From NCBI RefSeq assembly GCF_014642075.1, contig NZ_BMIK01000023.1, positions 1 to 64,000 on the forward strand: a stretch of DNA of 64,000 nucleotides, read 5' to 3'. The stretch is from Parapedobacter defluvii (GTDB taxonomy: Bacteria; Bacteroidota; Bacteroidia; Sphingobacteriales; Sphingobacteriaceae). Every line of letters starts with the position of its first letter. Position 1 is the first letter of the stretch. A program made the translations under genes and the position numbers. Below are positions 1-8,333 of the stretch, one piece after another. The notes beneath the pieces are model-generated. The model was not told where the DNA came from and did no database searches. It saw only the letters and a list, made by a program, of their open reading frames with translations.

Positions 1-65
1 CGTTTCTCTGATCTCCATAATTACTATGTCTAAAATTAATACTTATTTACTAATCTTGACACAGT

Positions 66-740
66 TCATTTTACACTCTCCCTGTGGGATTGAGCTGAAT
101 GAACCAAAAACGGATGACATAGGTAAACTGTACCTGCCTTACCAGTTGCAAATATTTCTCCCCTTTTTGGCAACTCGTCCAACTTGCTTGCAAGTTCCAT
201 AAATGAAAGACCTGGATCTCCCTCTTTGGATAATAAGCTTGCAACATCAATGTGAGAACTTTCATAAATGACTGTTGGGGCATCGTTTTCGCTGACATCC
301 GAATACAAAATCAACATCAACAATGCTCGTCCTCTCGATTTGACATTGGCACGCCATTCGAAATAATTATTGGGGTCTTTTCCCGGGAAGCTCGTATCTA
401 CGTGTTTACCGGTATCATTAGGCTGTTTAGCAGATGGAAATCTAACAGGAAATGTTCCTACGCTCCGACAAGGAATCCATTTGTCCTTGCCAACTAACTG
501 ATTGAAAGCATTGTGCAGCTTAGGAGTGTTTACTGAATTGACAAAAGGTTCATTCGTGTACATTCCCAAACGAATTACAGGCTCAGTCCAGGTTGAAGGA
601 TTTGACCTGTCACAAGGAAGGTCGTTCCATAGAATTTCTAAAGCAGCATCCGCTATTTCCTTGGAAAATGAATTATCAAGACGAACAAACCCGCTATGAA
701 TAAAATGCTCTATTTCCTTTATACCTAGTATATCTGACAT
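66..740 (-). CDS. PhyH-family dioxygenase-like protein, C-terminally truncated copy
   Basis: About 224 residues starting at MSDIL; an in-frame upstream start exists, but this one matches the paralogue at 12552-13331. The protein aligns without gaps to that paralogue at roughly 80 percent identity by eye. It keeps the likely Fe(II) ligands HVD (in GKHVDTSFPG) and the distal His in HPFLVHSAQ, as in phytanoyl-CoA dioxygenase-type 2-oxoglutarate oxygenases. Homology stops at SAQSHRE; the last roughly 38 residues of the paralogue are replaced by three unrelated ones and a stop. The lost part probably contributes to 2-oxoglutarate binding, so this copy may be inactive. Substrate unknown. It lies at the left edge of the accessory region. 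Confidence 0.7.
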   Translation of the reverse strand: MSDILGIKEIEHFIHSGFVRLDNSFSKEIADAALEILWNDLPCDRSNPSTWTEPVIRLGMYTNEPFVNSVNTPKLHNAFNQLVGKDKWIPCRSVGTFPVRFPSAKQPNDTGKHVDTSFPGKDPNNYFEWRANVKSRGRALLMLILYSDVSENDAPTVIYESSHIDVASLLSKEGDPGLSFMELASKLDELPKRGEIFATGKAGTVYLCHPFLVHSAQSHRESVK

Positions 741-838
741 AATTTTTTTGTTAAAAAAACCAACCACGGCAATAAATAGCGTCGACCAGTGGACTTGGTT
801 TTAAGATTATAATAAAATGAATGAATAATAGAAAAGTA

Positions 839-858
839 CGCTTTGTATATATAAAGCG
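839..858. promoter_or_regulatory. Inverted repeat upstream of dioxygenase copy 1
   Basis: CGCTTT (839-844) and AAAGCG (853-858) form a 6-bp inverted repeat with an 8-nt spacer. At the matching place before copy 2 (13432-13452) the arms are CGCTAT and ATAGCG. The paired change suggests that the symmetry itself is conserved, as an operator or RNA hairpin. Confidence 0.45.
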
Positions 859-1155
859 CATTGCTTAAAGAACTAAGCTTAAAAAGGGATATTATAGCAT
901 TACGGTCATTCTCATAGCCACAAAATTAAACAATATCTCTAAACCGACAAAGCGAAAAAGGACTGCATATAACCTACTAAGATTTAAACGCCAGATAACG
1001 AAGCATGACTGAAGCTTCAATCTTTGTTGACAAGTGTGCAGCGGGTGTTTTGCGCCTTACCTATAGAGTTTCGATCACTTCTGATATAAAAAAACACATC
1101 CATCTCATTAAAAGCAATTTACAATTTACCCAAATGGCTAAAATATTTTTTACCT

Positions 1156-1181
1156 AAAAACATACTAATTAGTATGTTTTT
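1156..1181. promoter_or_regulatory. 26-bp perfect palindrome, TetR-type operator candidate
   Basis: The left arm AAAAACATACTAA is followed directly by its exact complement. A TAACTTTG -7 box (1186-1193) follows at once, so a bound dimer would cover the -33 region. Length and placement fit a TetR-family operator. No TetR gene lies next to it; the only one in the window (16460) has a different operator-like repeat. Confidence 0.65.
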
Positions 1182-1217
1182 TGTTTAACTTTGCAAGCAG
1201 ACAAAAAATAGAAAAAT

Positions 1218-1649
1218 ATGCATACGCACATCATTCCTGAATTTACAATCACCAATGCATTGGCTGCTGTGCTGATTGGTTTCTTATTTATCATCATCAT
1301 GTCGTTTGTGAGGGAGCCATCTCGACAAAAAATCAACACCGTCATCATTGCCGGTGCAGGCGGTGTTTACTGGAGCGGCGGATTGGGCGTCTGGGAATAT
1401 GTTTTTGGTGCTGTTATGTTGTTTGTGGCTTTCAAAGCCCTCAAGCATTATTATTTCATCGGTATCGGTTGGCTGTTGCACACGGGCTGGGACGTAATGC
1501 ATCATCTATACGGTGAACCCATCATTCACTTTGCACCACTTTCGTCTGCCGGATGTGCCGTTTGTGATGCGGTGCTGGCAATCTGGTTTTTCTTCGGGGC
1601 TCCTACGATTTGGAATGTAATCAGAAAACAAAGCACCGTTACAACGTAA
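1218..1649 (+). CDS. DUF6010-like integral membrane protein
   Basis: 143 residues with about four hydrophobic segments. It resembles the DUF6010 family (recognised from memory): N-terminal MHTHIIPEFTITNALAA, FVREPSRQK, GIGWLLHTGWDVMHHLYG, and a late GCAVCD. Molecular role unknown. It is first in a three-gene membrane-protein operon; the next start is 2 nt after its stop. The operon sits behind a palindromic operator, so it is probably induced by a small molecule sensed by an unlinked TetR-type repressor. Confidence 0.7.
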   Translation: MHTHIIPEFTITNALAAVLIGFLFIIIMSFVREPSRQKINTVIIAGAGGVYWSGGLGVWEYVFGAVMLFVAFKALKHYYFIGIGWLLHTGWDVMHHLYGEPIIHFAPLSSAGCAVCDAVLAIWFFFGAPTIWNVIRKQSTVTT

Positions 1650-1651
1650 TT

Positions 1652-2116
1652 ATGTATTCCACTTTATTAGTTCTCCATTCTTTGATTCGTTGGCTTGTTT
1701 TAGCTTTTTTACTGTATGCCATTTACAGGGCATTTGTCGGTTTGGTCAACGACAGGACTTTTTCAAAATCGGACAACGCGTTCCGACACTGGACGGCTAC
1801 GGTTGCACATATTCAACTAATGATCGGCATCATCCTATATACGCAGAGTCCGCTGGTCAAATATTTTTGGAAAGAAAAGGAAAGTAGTTTTCAAAACGTA
1901 GAGCTGACTTTCTACGGTTTAATTCATATTATTTTAATGCTAACTGCTATTGTGGTGATAACAATCGGCTCGGCAAAGGCAAAGCGACAGCAAACGGACA
2001 AGAAGAAATTTAAAACAATGTTCGTTTGGTTTACCATTGGATTAATCCTCATTTTCGTAGCCATTCCCTGGCCGTTTTCACCCTTATCAGGCAGACCTTA
2101 TTTCAGAATATTTTAA
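1652..2116 (+). CDS. Four-helix membrane protein of unknown function
   Basis: About 154 residues starting at MYSTLLVLHS; an earlier in-frame ATG would overlap the previous gene. Four hydrophobic helices carry histidines at LHSLIRW, HWTATVAHIQ and LIHIIL, giving a cytochrome b-like look, though no confirmed haem motif is visible. It is the second gene of the operon and its stop overlaps the next ATG (TAATG), pointing to translational coupling. Function not assigned. Confidence 0.7.
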   Translation: MYSTLLVLHSLIRWLVLAFLLYAIYRAFVGLVNDRTFSKSDNAFRHWTATVAHIQLMIGIILYTQSPLVKYFWKEKESSFQNVELTFYGLIHIILMLTAIVVITIGSAKAKRQQTDKKKFKTMFVWFTIGLILIFVAIPWPFSPLSGRPYFRIF

Positions 2117-2436
2117 TGATGAAGAAACTTTTCACCACCTCTATCGGGCGTTTACGACTCCTGGCTATCTTAGAAGGCATATCATTACTTGTCTTGGTTT
2201 TTATTGCCGTACCCCTGAAGCATTTTTGGGATGTTCCCGGCTTGTCCAAGTCGCTTGGCCCCATTCACGGTGCACTTTTCCTGCTGTTTGTGTTTAATGC
2301 GTTGCGTGTAGGCGTAGAACAACAATGGAAATTCAAAGAAACCACCTGGAAGGTTCTTATTGCGTGTTTTATTCCGTTCGGTACGTTTTATATTGACTAT
2401 AAAATTCTTCGAAACATACCGACAGACGAAGATTAA
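2116..2436 (+). CDS. DUF3817 family membrane protein
   Basis: About 106 residues with three transmembrane helices. The N-terminal pattern RLRLLAILEGISLLVLVFIAVPLKH, with GLSKSLGPIHGALF and KETTWKVLIACFIPFGTFYIDYK, is that of the DUF3817 (YdzA-like) family. Two adjacent ATG codons (2116 and 2119) can start it; the first overlaps the preceding stop. It is last in the operon. Biochemical role unknown. Confidence 0.75.
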   Translation: MMKKLFTTSIGRLRLLAILEGISLLVLVFIAVPLKHFWDVPGLSKSLGPIHGALFLLFVFNALRVGVEQQWKFKETTWKVLIACFIPFGTFYIDYKILRNIPTDED

Positions 2437-2697
2437 CCGACTGAAAAAAGGGCAGCAGATAATATCGATTTTGCAAAAGGTCGGGTTAAGTGCTAAATTT
2501 AACGACAGTAATTCTATTACCGCATAAGCCATTTTCATTTCCTTTTTCTAATTCAGCAAATAGAACATGGCTTATGTAACGTTTGGGAATAACTGAAACT
2601 TCGTGTTTCTATTCACGTTCCTTTGCAAAGCCCAAAACCGATATGACGAAATTTGTCCGACGTTGACTAAAATGTAAAAATATTGAAAGTAGAAGTT

Positions 2698-3263
2698 ATG
2701 GATAATAAAATAGAAATTATTCCTTACGATAAAAACTGGGAAAGTGAGTTTCTTACTGTGCATAAAGAGATATTGAAAGTTTTAAATGACTCCTCAATAC
2801 GAATTGAACATAACGGTTCAACTTCTGTTCCCCGACTTTCAGCTAAACTGATTATAGACATCCAAATATCTGTAACTAACTTTGATAAATTAAAATCCTA
2901 CGTCCAAAACCTAAAAAAGATAGGATACACCTATATTCCACATCAAGACGATGTTTTTTCTGCTTTTCTGCATAAGCCGAAAGAATAACCTCATAAATAC
3001 CACATTCACATTGTAGAACAAGGAGGGGAAGAGGAAAAGAAAACATTGGCATTTAGAGATTATCTACGGGAACACTCAAAATAGCGAAAGAATATGAAGA
3101 TTTGAAGAAATGCATTGCGGCGAAAATTCAGGGAACCGATTTTCAATCTCAGGAAGCATATGCAAAGGCGAAAACAGAGTTTGTAACTCGAATAACTACT
3201 TTAGCATTAAAGGAAGGTTATCCACGTGTAGAAATCCGACAAATAACTCAACAGAGGTCTTAG
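2698..3263 (+). pseudogene. GrpB-family (UPF0157) protein, disrupted
   Basis: The N-terminal part (MDNKIEIIPYDKNWESEF, IEHNGSTSVPRL, KLIIDIQI) is typical of GrpB/UPF0157 nucleotidyltransferase-fold proteins. A TAA at 2986-2988 stands where the family has a Trp after HKPKE. The frame then continues with YHIHIVEQGGEEEKKTLAFRDYLREHSK, meets TAG near 3085, and resumes one frame over with IAKEYEDLKK through ALKEGYPR to the stop at 3261-3263. One nonsense change and one single-base frameshift make this a decayed gene unless the assembly is wrong. Its role as an intact protein is unknown. Confidence 0.75.
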
Positions 3264-3325
3264 CATCCTGTCGTTCCAACGTTCAGGCGTGGAAGTTCGC
3301 AATGAATTTCCGAACGAACGTCAAT

Positions 3326-3340
3326 CCATAACGGTTATGG
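3326..3340. repeat. Short palindrome CCATAAC-G-GTTATGG after grpB pseudogene
   Basis: The arms are CCATAAC and GTTATGG. The same arm sequences, extended to CCCATAAC and GTTATGGG, bound a 61-bp site at 7643-7703 after the broken GNAT gene. This is a possible remnant of a cassette recombination site. Confidence 0.35.
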
Positions 3341-3404
3341 GCAAGTAAACTGTCATAACGGCGCCCGTCTAAAAAGGGAAAGCACTGCTCAGAAAAGAAT
3401 AAAT

Positions 3405-3434
3405 CAAAGACCAGGATTAACATCTTGGTCTTTG
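3405..3434 (+). terminator. Terminator-like hairpin before mobC
   Basis: A 9-bp stem, CAAAGACCA with TGGTCTTTG, and a 12-nt loop are followed by TGGTTTTAAAA. It lies in the 279-bp gap between the grpB remnant and the coupling-protein gene. Nothing else was recognised in that gap apart from the palindrome at 3326. Confidence 0.5.
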
Positions 3435-3542
3435 TGGTTTTAAAATACTGTCAAACAAAGCCACCAAAAGCCATCGGACACCGCTTTAGATAAGCCCTTT
3501 TAAATAGCCTCTAAATTTCCTGCATCACTAAAAATTTTTGTT

Positions 3543-5537
3543 ATGCAGGGAGAAGATGATTTGAGAGGATTAGCCAAAATCATGGCTTTTATGCGTGCTG
3601 TAAGTATTCTTTTGGTACTGATGCACTTTTATTGGTTCTGTTACGGGTTCTTTGCCGAACGTGGATGGGCACTGGAAATTATCGGTAAGATACTGACCAA
3701 TTTCAACCGTACCGCAGGGCTGTTTACCCACACCCTTTACACCAAGATTTTTGCATTGTTGTTGTTGGCGTTAAGCTGTCTCGGCACTAAGGGTGTAAAG
3801 AATGAAAAGATAACATGGTCTAAGATTTACACCGCCTTAGTTATCGGCTTTGTGCTGTTCTTTCTGAACACACCGTTGTTAAAACTGTCGGCAGAGGTTG
3901 CCACATTCCTTTACATACTTACAACAAGTCTGGGATATATAGCCTTGCTCATGGCAGGGGTATGGATGAGCCGACTACTCCGCAACAATCTGATGGACGA
4001 TGTTTTCAATAATGAAAACGAGAGCTTCCAACAGGAAACCCGTCTGATAGAAAATGAATACTCGGTCAATCTTCCGACAAAGTTTTTTTACAAAGGCAAG
4101 TGGAACAATGGATGGATTAATATCGTAAACCCTTTTCGGGCTTCGATTGTACTTGGTACTCCCGGCTCCGGAAAATCCTACGCCATCGTAAACAACTACA
4201 TCAAGCAACATATCGAAAAGGGGTTTGCGATGTATATCTACGATTTCAAGTTTGACGACCTGTCCACCATTGCCTACAACCATTTGCTGAAACACTCCGA
4301 GAAGTATAAGGTTAAGCCCAAGTTTTATGTTATCAATTTTGACGACCCACGCCGTAGCCACCGATGCAATCCCCTAAGCCCTGCCTTTATGACGGATATT
4401 TCCGATGCTTACGAAGCCTCTTACACCATCATGTTAAACCTCAACAGGTCGTGGATTTTGAAGCAAGGGGATTTTTTCGTGGAAAGCCCAATTATATTGC
4501 TTGCTTCCATCATTTGGTTTCTGAAAATCTATGAAGACGGAAAGTATTGTACGTTTCCCCATGCTATTGAATTGCTGAATAAAAAATATGCAGATGTTTT
4601 TACGATACTTACCTCATATCCCGAACTTGAAAACTATCTTTCAGCTTTCATGGATGCGTGGCAAGGCGGAGCGCAAGACCAGTTGCAGGGGCAGATAGCA
4701 TCGGCAAAAATTCCGTTGTCACGGATGATTTCGCCACAGCTTTATTGGGTCATGACGGGGGATGATTTTTCACTGGACATCAATAACCCGCAGGAGCCTA
4801 AAATCTTGTGCGTTGGCAATAACCCCGACAGGCAAAATATTTACTCCGCAGCTTTGGGCTTATACAATTCAAGGATTGTAAAACTGATTAATAAAAAGGG
4901 ACAGCTTAAAAGTTCCGTTATCATTGATGAGTTGCCCACGATTTATTTCAGGGGATTGGATAACCTGATTGCAACAGCCCGTAGTAATAAGGTAGCTGTC
5001 TGTTTGGGCTTTCAGGATTTTTCGCAACTGACAAGGGATTACGGCGATAAAGAGAGTAAAGTAATACAGAATACCGTTGGTAATATATTTTCCGGTCAGG
5101 TGGTTGGCGAAACAGCAAAAAGTCTTTCGGAACGCTTTGGAAAAGTATTGCAGAAAAGACAGAGCATGACCATCAACCGAAATGATAAATCCACCTCCAT
5201 ATCTACCCAACTGGATAGCCTGATACCTGCATCCAAAATCTCAACGCTCACACAGGGTATGTTTGTCGGTGCGGTTTCCGACAACTTCGATGAACGCATC
5301 GAGCAGAAAATATTCCACGCTGAAATTGTAGTAGATAATGATAAGGTTGCTGCCGAAACCAAAGCCTACAAAAAAATACCGCAGATATTATCCTTTACCG
5401 ATGAAAACGGAGCGGATAATATGAAACAGGAAATAGAAGCCAATTACAAACAGGTAAAGCAAGATGTTATGACCGTTGTTGAAAGCGAAATGGAGCGTAT
5501 TAAGAATGACCCGGATTTGCAACACTTGGTGCAGTAG
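3543..5537 (+). CDS. mobC: Conjugation coupling protein MobC/TraG (YWFCY domain, type IV secretion ATPase)
   Basis: 664 residues, apparently full length. N-terminal membrane helices (about residues 15-145) contain the signature YWFCY at 30-34, typical of Bacteroidota conjugative-transposon coupling proteins. The cytoplasmic ATPase domain has Walker A GTPGSGKS at about 205-212 and Walker B VIIDE at about 459-463. The family delivers the relaxase-DNA complex to the mating channel at the inner membrane. The usual partners mobA, mobB and the tra genes are absent from the window, so this is an orphan: the end of a conjugative element whose rest is deleted or elsewhere. Cargo genes follow downstream. 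Confidence 0.9.
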   Translation: MQGEDDLRGLAKIMAFMRAVSILLVLMHFYWFCYGFFAERGWALEIIGKILTNFNRTAGLFTHTLYTKIFALLLLALSCLGTKGVKNEKITWSKIYTALVIGFVLFFLNTPLLKLSAEVATFLYILTTSLGYIALLMAGVWMSRLLRNNLMDDVFNNENESFQQETRLIENEYSVNLPTKFFYKGKWNNGWINIVNPFRASIVLGTPGSGKSYAIVNNYIKQHIEKGFAMYIYDFKFDDLSTIAYNHLLKHSEKYKVKPKFYVINFDDPRRSHRCNPLSPAFMTDISDAYEASYTIMLNLNRSWILKQGDFFVESPIILLASIIWFLKIYEDGKYCTFPHAIELLNKKYADVFTILTSYPELENYLSAFMDAWQGGAQDQLQGQIASAKIPLSRMISPQLYWVMTGDDFSLDINNPQEPKILCVGNNPDRQNIYSAALGLYNSRIVKLINKKGQLKSSVIIDELPTIYFRGLDNLIATARSNKVAVCLGFQDFSQLTRDYGDKESKVIQNTVGNIFSGQVVGETAKSLSERFGKVLQKRQSMTINRNDKSTSISTQLDSLIPASKISTLTQGMFVGAVSDNFDERIEQKIFHAEIVVDNDKVAAETKAYKKIPQILSFTDENGADNMKQEIEANYKQVKQDVMTVVESEMERIKNDPDLQHLVQ

Positions 5538-5603
5538 AAGCATTTGTTAAACACAGATTGTTCTGACACGTAAACCAAAAGTTTTTTCAACCACTAAAGA
5601 GAT

Positions 5604-5626
5604 TACTTAACATAGGTTCATTGCCT
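5604..5626 (+). repeat. 23-bp direct repeat, left copy
   Basis: The sequence begins TACTTAACATAGG and ends TTCATTGCCT, and is identical to 11275-11297 in the same orientation. This copy lies 66 nt after mobC and 41 nt before the HD gene. The pair brackets 5.6 kb of cargo genes. Confidence 0.8.
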
Positions 5627-5667
5627 GATTTTTCTATTCTTGAGACCTTAGCAGAAAATAATGTGAT

Positions 5668-6186
5668 ATGAAATATAAGGACATAGGAGAATCAGAGAAA
5701 TTAGACCAAGTAATCAAAGAGATGAAAAATATTTTCAGAACTGTACCATATGGCGTCGATCACACAATGAAGGTGTTAGAAAATACACGGACGATTATTG
5801 AAAGAGAAAATGTAGACAGTCAGACTGGTTGTATTATAGAGTTAAGTGCTGTTTTACACGACATAGGTTCTGTGGAAGCATTACGCAAATATGGATCAAT
5901 GGAGGGACATCTCCAAGAGCAGGAAGGAGTACCAATTGCAAGAAATATATTAAGTGAACATAATTATGAACCATTCGTAATTGAAAGAGTATGTTATATA
6001 GTTGGAAACCATCACACGCCTGAAAAAATAGATGGAAAAGATTTTCAGATTCTTTGGGAGGCAGACCTTATTGAAAACATGCAAGTTATGGATTGCACTA
6101 AGGACACAGAAACCTTAAGACAATTTGTTTCAAAAAAAATCAAAACACAAGCGGGTAAGGCGCTTGCTTTATGTAAATACAGTTAA
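5668..6186 (+). CDS. HD-domain phosphohydrolase
   Basis: 172 residues. The metal-binding pattern of the HD superfamily is visible: His in YGVDHTMKV, the HD pair in VLHDIG, His-His in VGNHHTPEK, and Asp in WEADLIEN. Such proteins hydrolyse phosphate esters or nucleotides in the cytoplasm; the substrate cannot be told. It is a single gene with its own intergenic region, first in the cargo set after mobC, and unrelated in function to the next gene, a barrel starting 17 nt later. Confidence 0.8.
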   Translation: MKYKDIGESEKLDQVIKEMKNIFRTVPYGVDHTMKVLENTRTIIERENVDSQTGCIIELSAVLHDIGSVEALRKYGSMEGHLQEQEGVPIARNILSEHNYEPFVIERVCYIVGNHHTPEKIDGKDFQILWEADLIENMQVMDCTKDTETLRQFVSKKIKTQAGKALALCKYS

Positions 6187-6203
6187 TCGGGGGAAATTTG
6201 GTA

Positions 6204-7109
6204 ATGAAATTTATTATTTTATTTTTCCTGACATTCACGTGTTATGATATAGTTGCTCAAATACAGATACAAGTCAAAGCAGAGTATTTAGGAGAATCAA
6301 GCTATAGGAAGACCGACGGTAAAACCTATCAAAAAGTGGGAGATGCAAAAGGTTCCGCTGTAATTTATCAAGCGGATGTACACATTCCTCTGTCGGTGAA
6401 GCTAAATGAAAAGAATCGTCCTACAATATGGTCGATAAGCGGAAGATTTGCACAGGCGCGATTAAACAATCGTAATTTTGACGAACCTATAGTAACGGAT
6501 AGAATTATGAATGTTGGCTTGAATCTAAATCATTTACGTCCTTTGAACCATAAATGGTCAATTATGGCAAGTATAGGTGGAGGCACATACATGCCGAGTA
6601 CGGAGTTTTCCCAAATAAGATTCAAAAACACACTTGGTAGTATCGGAACAGTATTCATATATCATTTAAGGTCAAACTTGGACTTAGGGGTAGGAGCTGC
6701 TATCAATAACTCCTTTGGATATCCGATGTTATTTCCAGCACTTTATCTCAATTGGAAAATGGAAAGGAAATATAATGTTGAAATCAATGTTTTGGACGGC
6801 TTGGAAATGTGTTTCCGATATGACCTGAACAACATCTTCCGATTAAATGTAATCGGGGAGATGAATGGACAAACAGCTCTTTTAGAACAAGATGGAAAAG
6901 ATAAGATTTTCTCGCATGCTTATATAATAGGAGGCGTTCGTCCAGAGATAAAAATTGGCGACAACATATTCTTAAATGTCACGGCCGGAATTAACGCTTG
7001 GAGACCATCGCAAATGACTGAAAGAACGATAAAAAGTATATTCAAAAAACAACAGTACTACTTTAAGGCTTCGCCCTACGTTGCTACGCAGTTAAAAATA
7101 GTGTTATGA
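6204..7109 (+). CDS. Outer-membrane beta-barrel-like protein (DUF6268-type)
   Basis: About 301 residues from the ATG at 6204; an in-frame TTG two codons earlier is less likely. A hydrophobic signal peptide (KFIILFFLTFTCYDIVAQ) precedes many alternating strands ending in an aromatic-poor KASPYVATQLKIVL. The overall look, including LNLNHLRPLNHKWSIMASIGGGTY and DLGVGAAINNSFGYP, resembles DUF6268 outer-membrane proteins. Probably located in the outer membrane; function unknown. It may be co-transcribed with the HD gene. Confidence 0.65.
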   Translation: MKFIILFFLTFTCYDIVAQIQIQVKAEYLGESSYRKTDGKTYQKVGDAKGSAVIYQADVHIPLSVKLNEKNRPTIWSISGRFAQARLNNRNFDEPIVTDRIMNVGLNLNHLRPLNHKWSIMASIGGGTYMPSTEFSQIRFKNTLGSIGTVFIYHLRSNLDLGVGAAINNSFGYPMLFPALYLNWKMERKYNVEINVLDGLEMCFRYDLNNIFRLNVIGEMNGQTALLEQDGKDKIFSHAYIIGGVRPEIKIGDNIFLNVTAGINAWRPSQMTERTIKSIFKKQQYYFKASPYVATQLKIVL

Positions 7110-7149
7110 ATAATATAGGCTGATAACAAGCTAAAAAATTAAACAAAAA

Positions 7150-7630
7150 ATGAAGTCTAAAATTAAGATTAGTAAACTTTACCCAAACGACAAAACTTCG
7201 ATAGACAAAATTGCAGATTGGTACTTTAGCGAATGGAATACACCGATAAAAAAGACCATTAAAAGATTATCAAATCAACCCAGTTACGATACAATTTTTC
7301 AAGCAATATTGACTATTGATGGAGAATTAGTCGCAACAGGTAGACTTTGTAACAATGTCAATATCTACAATAAACTTCCTGAATTGAAACAATTTAAACC
7401 ATGGATTGCGTTGCTTTTATACTCAGCCTGAATACCGGAACAAAGGATTAGGACGGAAATTATTAGAATTCATTGAACGGAACGCAAAGGCAAATAAAAT
7501 CAATAAGATTTATCTTTATACATTTACAGCCGAGTCCTTTTACAAAAGTAATGGCTGGAAAGAAATAAAAAAAGTTGATTATAAAAGCCATAAGACTGTT
7601 GTAATGGAAAAAAGTATAATCGAAACGTAG
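7150..7630 (+). pseudogene. GNAT acetyltransferase with a frameshift
   Basis: Two overlapping frames make one GNAT protein. The first gives MKSKIKISKLYPND up to LKQFKPWIA. The second gives FYTQPEYRNKGLGRKLLEFIE, containing the acetyl-CoA loop (RNKGLG), and ends TVVMEKSIIET. The switch falls at the T run in GCTTTTATAC (about 7411-7419), where one missing T would restore the frame. Either a recent inactivation or a sequencing slip. An intact protein would acetylate an unknown small molecule or protein. Confidence 0.8.
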
Positions 7631-7642
7631 AAAAGCCAGTTG

Positions 7643-7703
7643 CCCATAACGTGGAAGTGTAATAGCCGCCGATAACAATTGATAATGTAAAACTTGTTAT
7701 GGG
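7643..7703 (+). repeat. attC-like imperfect inverted-repeat site (61 bp)
   Basis: CCCATAAC at 7643-7650 pairs exactly with GTTATGGG at 7696-7703. Inside, AAGT and ACTT form a second pair. Size and two-box layout resemble integron attC sites, and it lies directly downstream of a single small gene. No integron integrase is in the window, so this is only a resemblance. Confidence 0.3.
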
Positions 7704-8274
7704 TTTAACGAGAATTTTACTAAAAAAAGACCCTTATAATATGATATATACAGAAAATGAAGTGTTCGACATAATTCTAAACGGTGAGCATACACCAAAA
7801 GTCGTTCTCATGTGTGGACTGTCAGGATCCGGAAAAACCACATTCGCAAAACAGTTAGAATGTTATGGTTTTCATAGGCTATCGGTCGATGAAGAAATAT
7901 GGAATAACTATGGTCAGTTCGGAATAGATTATGCTGAAGAAGAATATGATAAGCTATCAGCTTTAGCAGAAAAGGCACTGTTTATTCAGTTTTTGGAACT
8001 TCTAAAATCAAAACGGAATATAGTAGTAGACTTTAGCTTCTGGCAAAAAGAGAAGCGTAACGAGTTTAAGCGGATAGTGGAAACAAACCACGGAAAGTGG
8101 TTTCTTGTTTATATGAACCCTCCTATTTCAGCAATAAAAAACAGACTGAAAATAAGAAATAAAACTTTTGAGGCCAATGCCGCTTTTCCGATTACAGATT
8201 CCATCCTAAACAAATATATAGACAGCTTTCAAATTCCCGAACAAGAGAATCAATTGGAAATTGTATCTATATAA
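7699..8274 (+). CDS. P-loop AAA/kinase-like ATPase
   Basis: 191 residues. Walker A GLSGSGKTT lies at about residues 40-48, after MCGL, followed by RLSVDEEIW and VVDFSFWQKEKR, and RLKIRNKTF as a lid-like segment. This is the pattern of small predicted kinases related to zeta-toxin and chloramphenicol phosphotransferase folds. The substrate is unknown; phosphorylation of a small molecule or antibiotic is possible. A second start (MIYTENE, at 7741) would be equally plausible. The start codon lies inside the attC-like repeat. Confidence 0.7.
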   Translation: MGLTRILLKKDPYNMIYTENEVFDIILNGEHTPKVVLMCGLSGSGKTTFAKQLECYGFHRLSVDEEIWNNYGQFGIDYAEEEYDKLSALAEKALFIQFLELLKSKRNIVVDFSFWQKEKRNEFKRIVETNHGKWFLVYMNPPISAIKNRLKIRNKTFEANAAFPITDSILNKYIDSFQIPEQENQLEIVSI

Positions 8275-8301
8275 ACACAGAGCGGTTGAGATGATTGTAC
8301 T

Positions 8302-8318
8302 TAAATTTGCTAAATTTG
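8302..8318 (+). promoter_or_regulatory. -7 boxes for the AraC gene
   Basis: Two perfect TAAATTTG boxes at 8302-8309 and 8311-8318 lie 16-25 nt before the ATG at 8334. The leader would be very short. A clear -33 TTG at the ideal distance was not found. Confidence 0.4.
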
Positions 8319-8333
8319 TTAGAAAAAATCAGG

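Larger units (their letters stand above)
741..1217. other. Intergenic region between truncated dioxygenase and DUF6010 operon
   Basis: No gene was seen. The part next to the dioxygenase, to about position 975, resembles the region upstream of the second copy (about 13332-13557). Shared blocks include GAACTAAGCT and GGATATTATA. The right-hand end carries a 26-bp palindrome and a TAACTTTG -7 box for the operon starting at 1218. Confidence 0.6.

Noticed and set aside
3110-3331. A 73-codon plus-strand frame after the coupling region
   Set aside because: It overlaps the shifted C-terminal part of the grpB remnant in another frame and shows no family resemblance.
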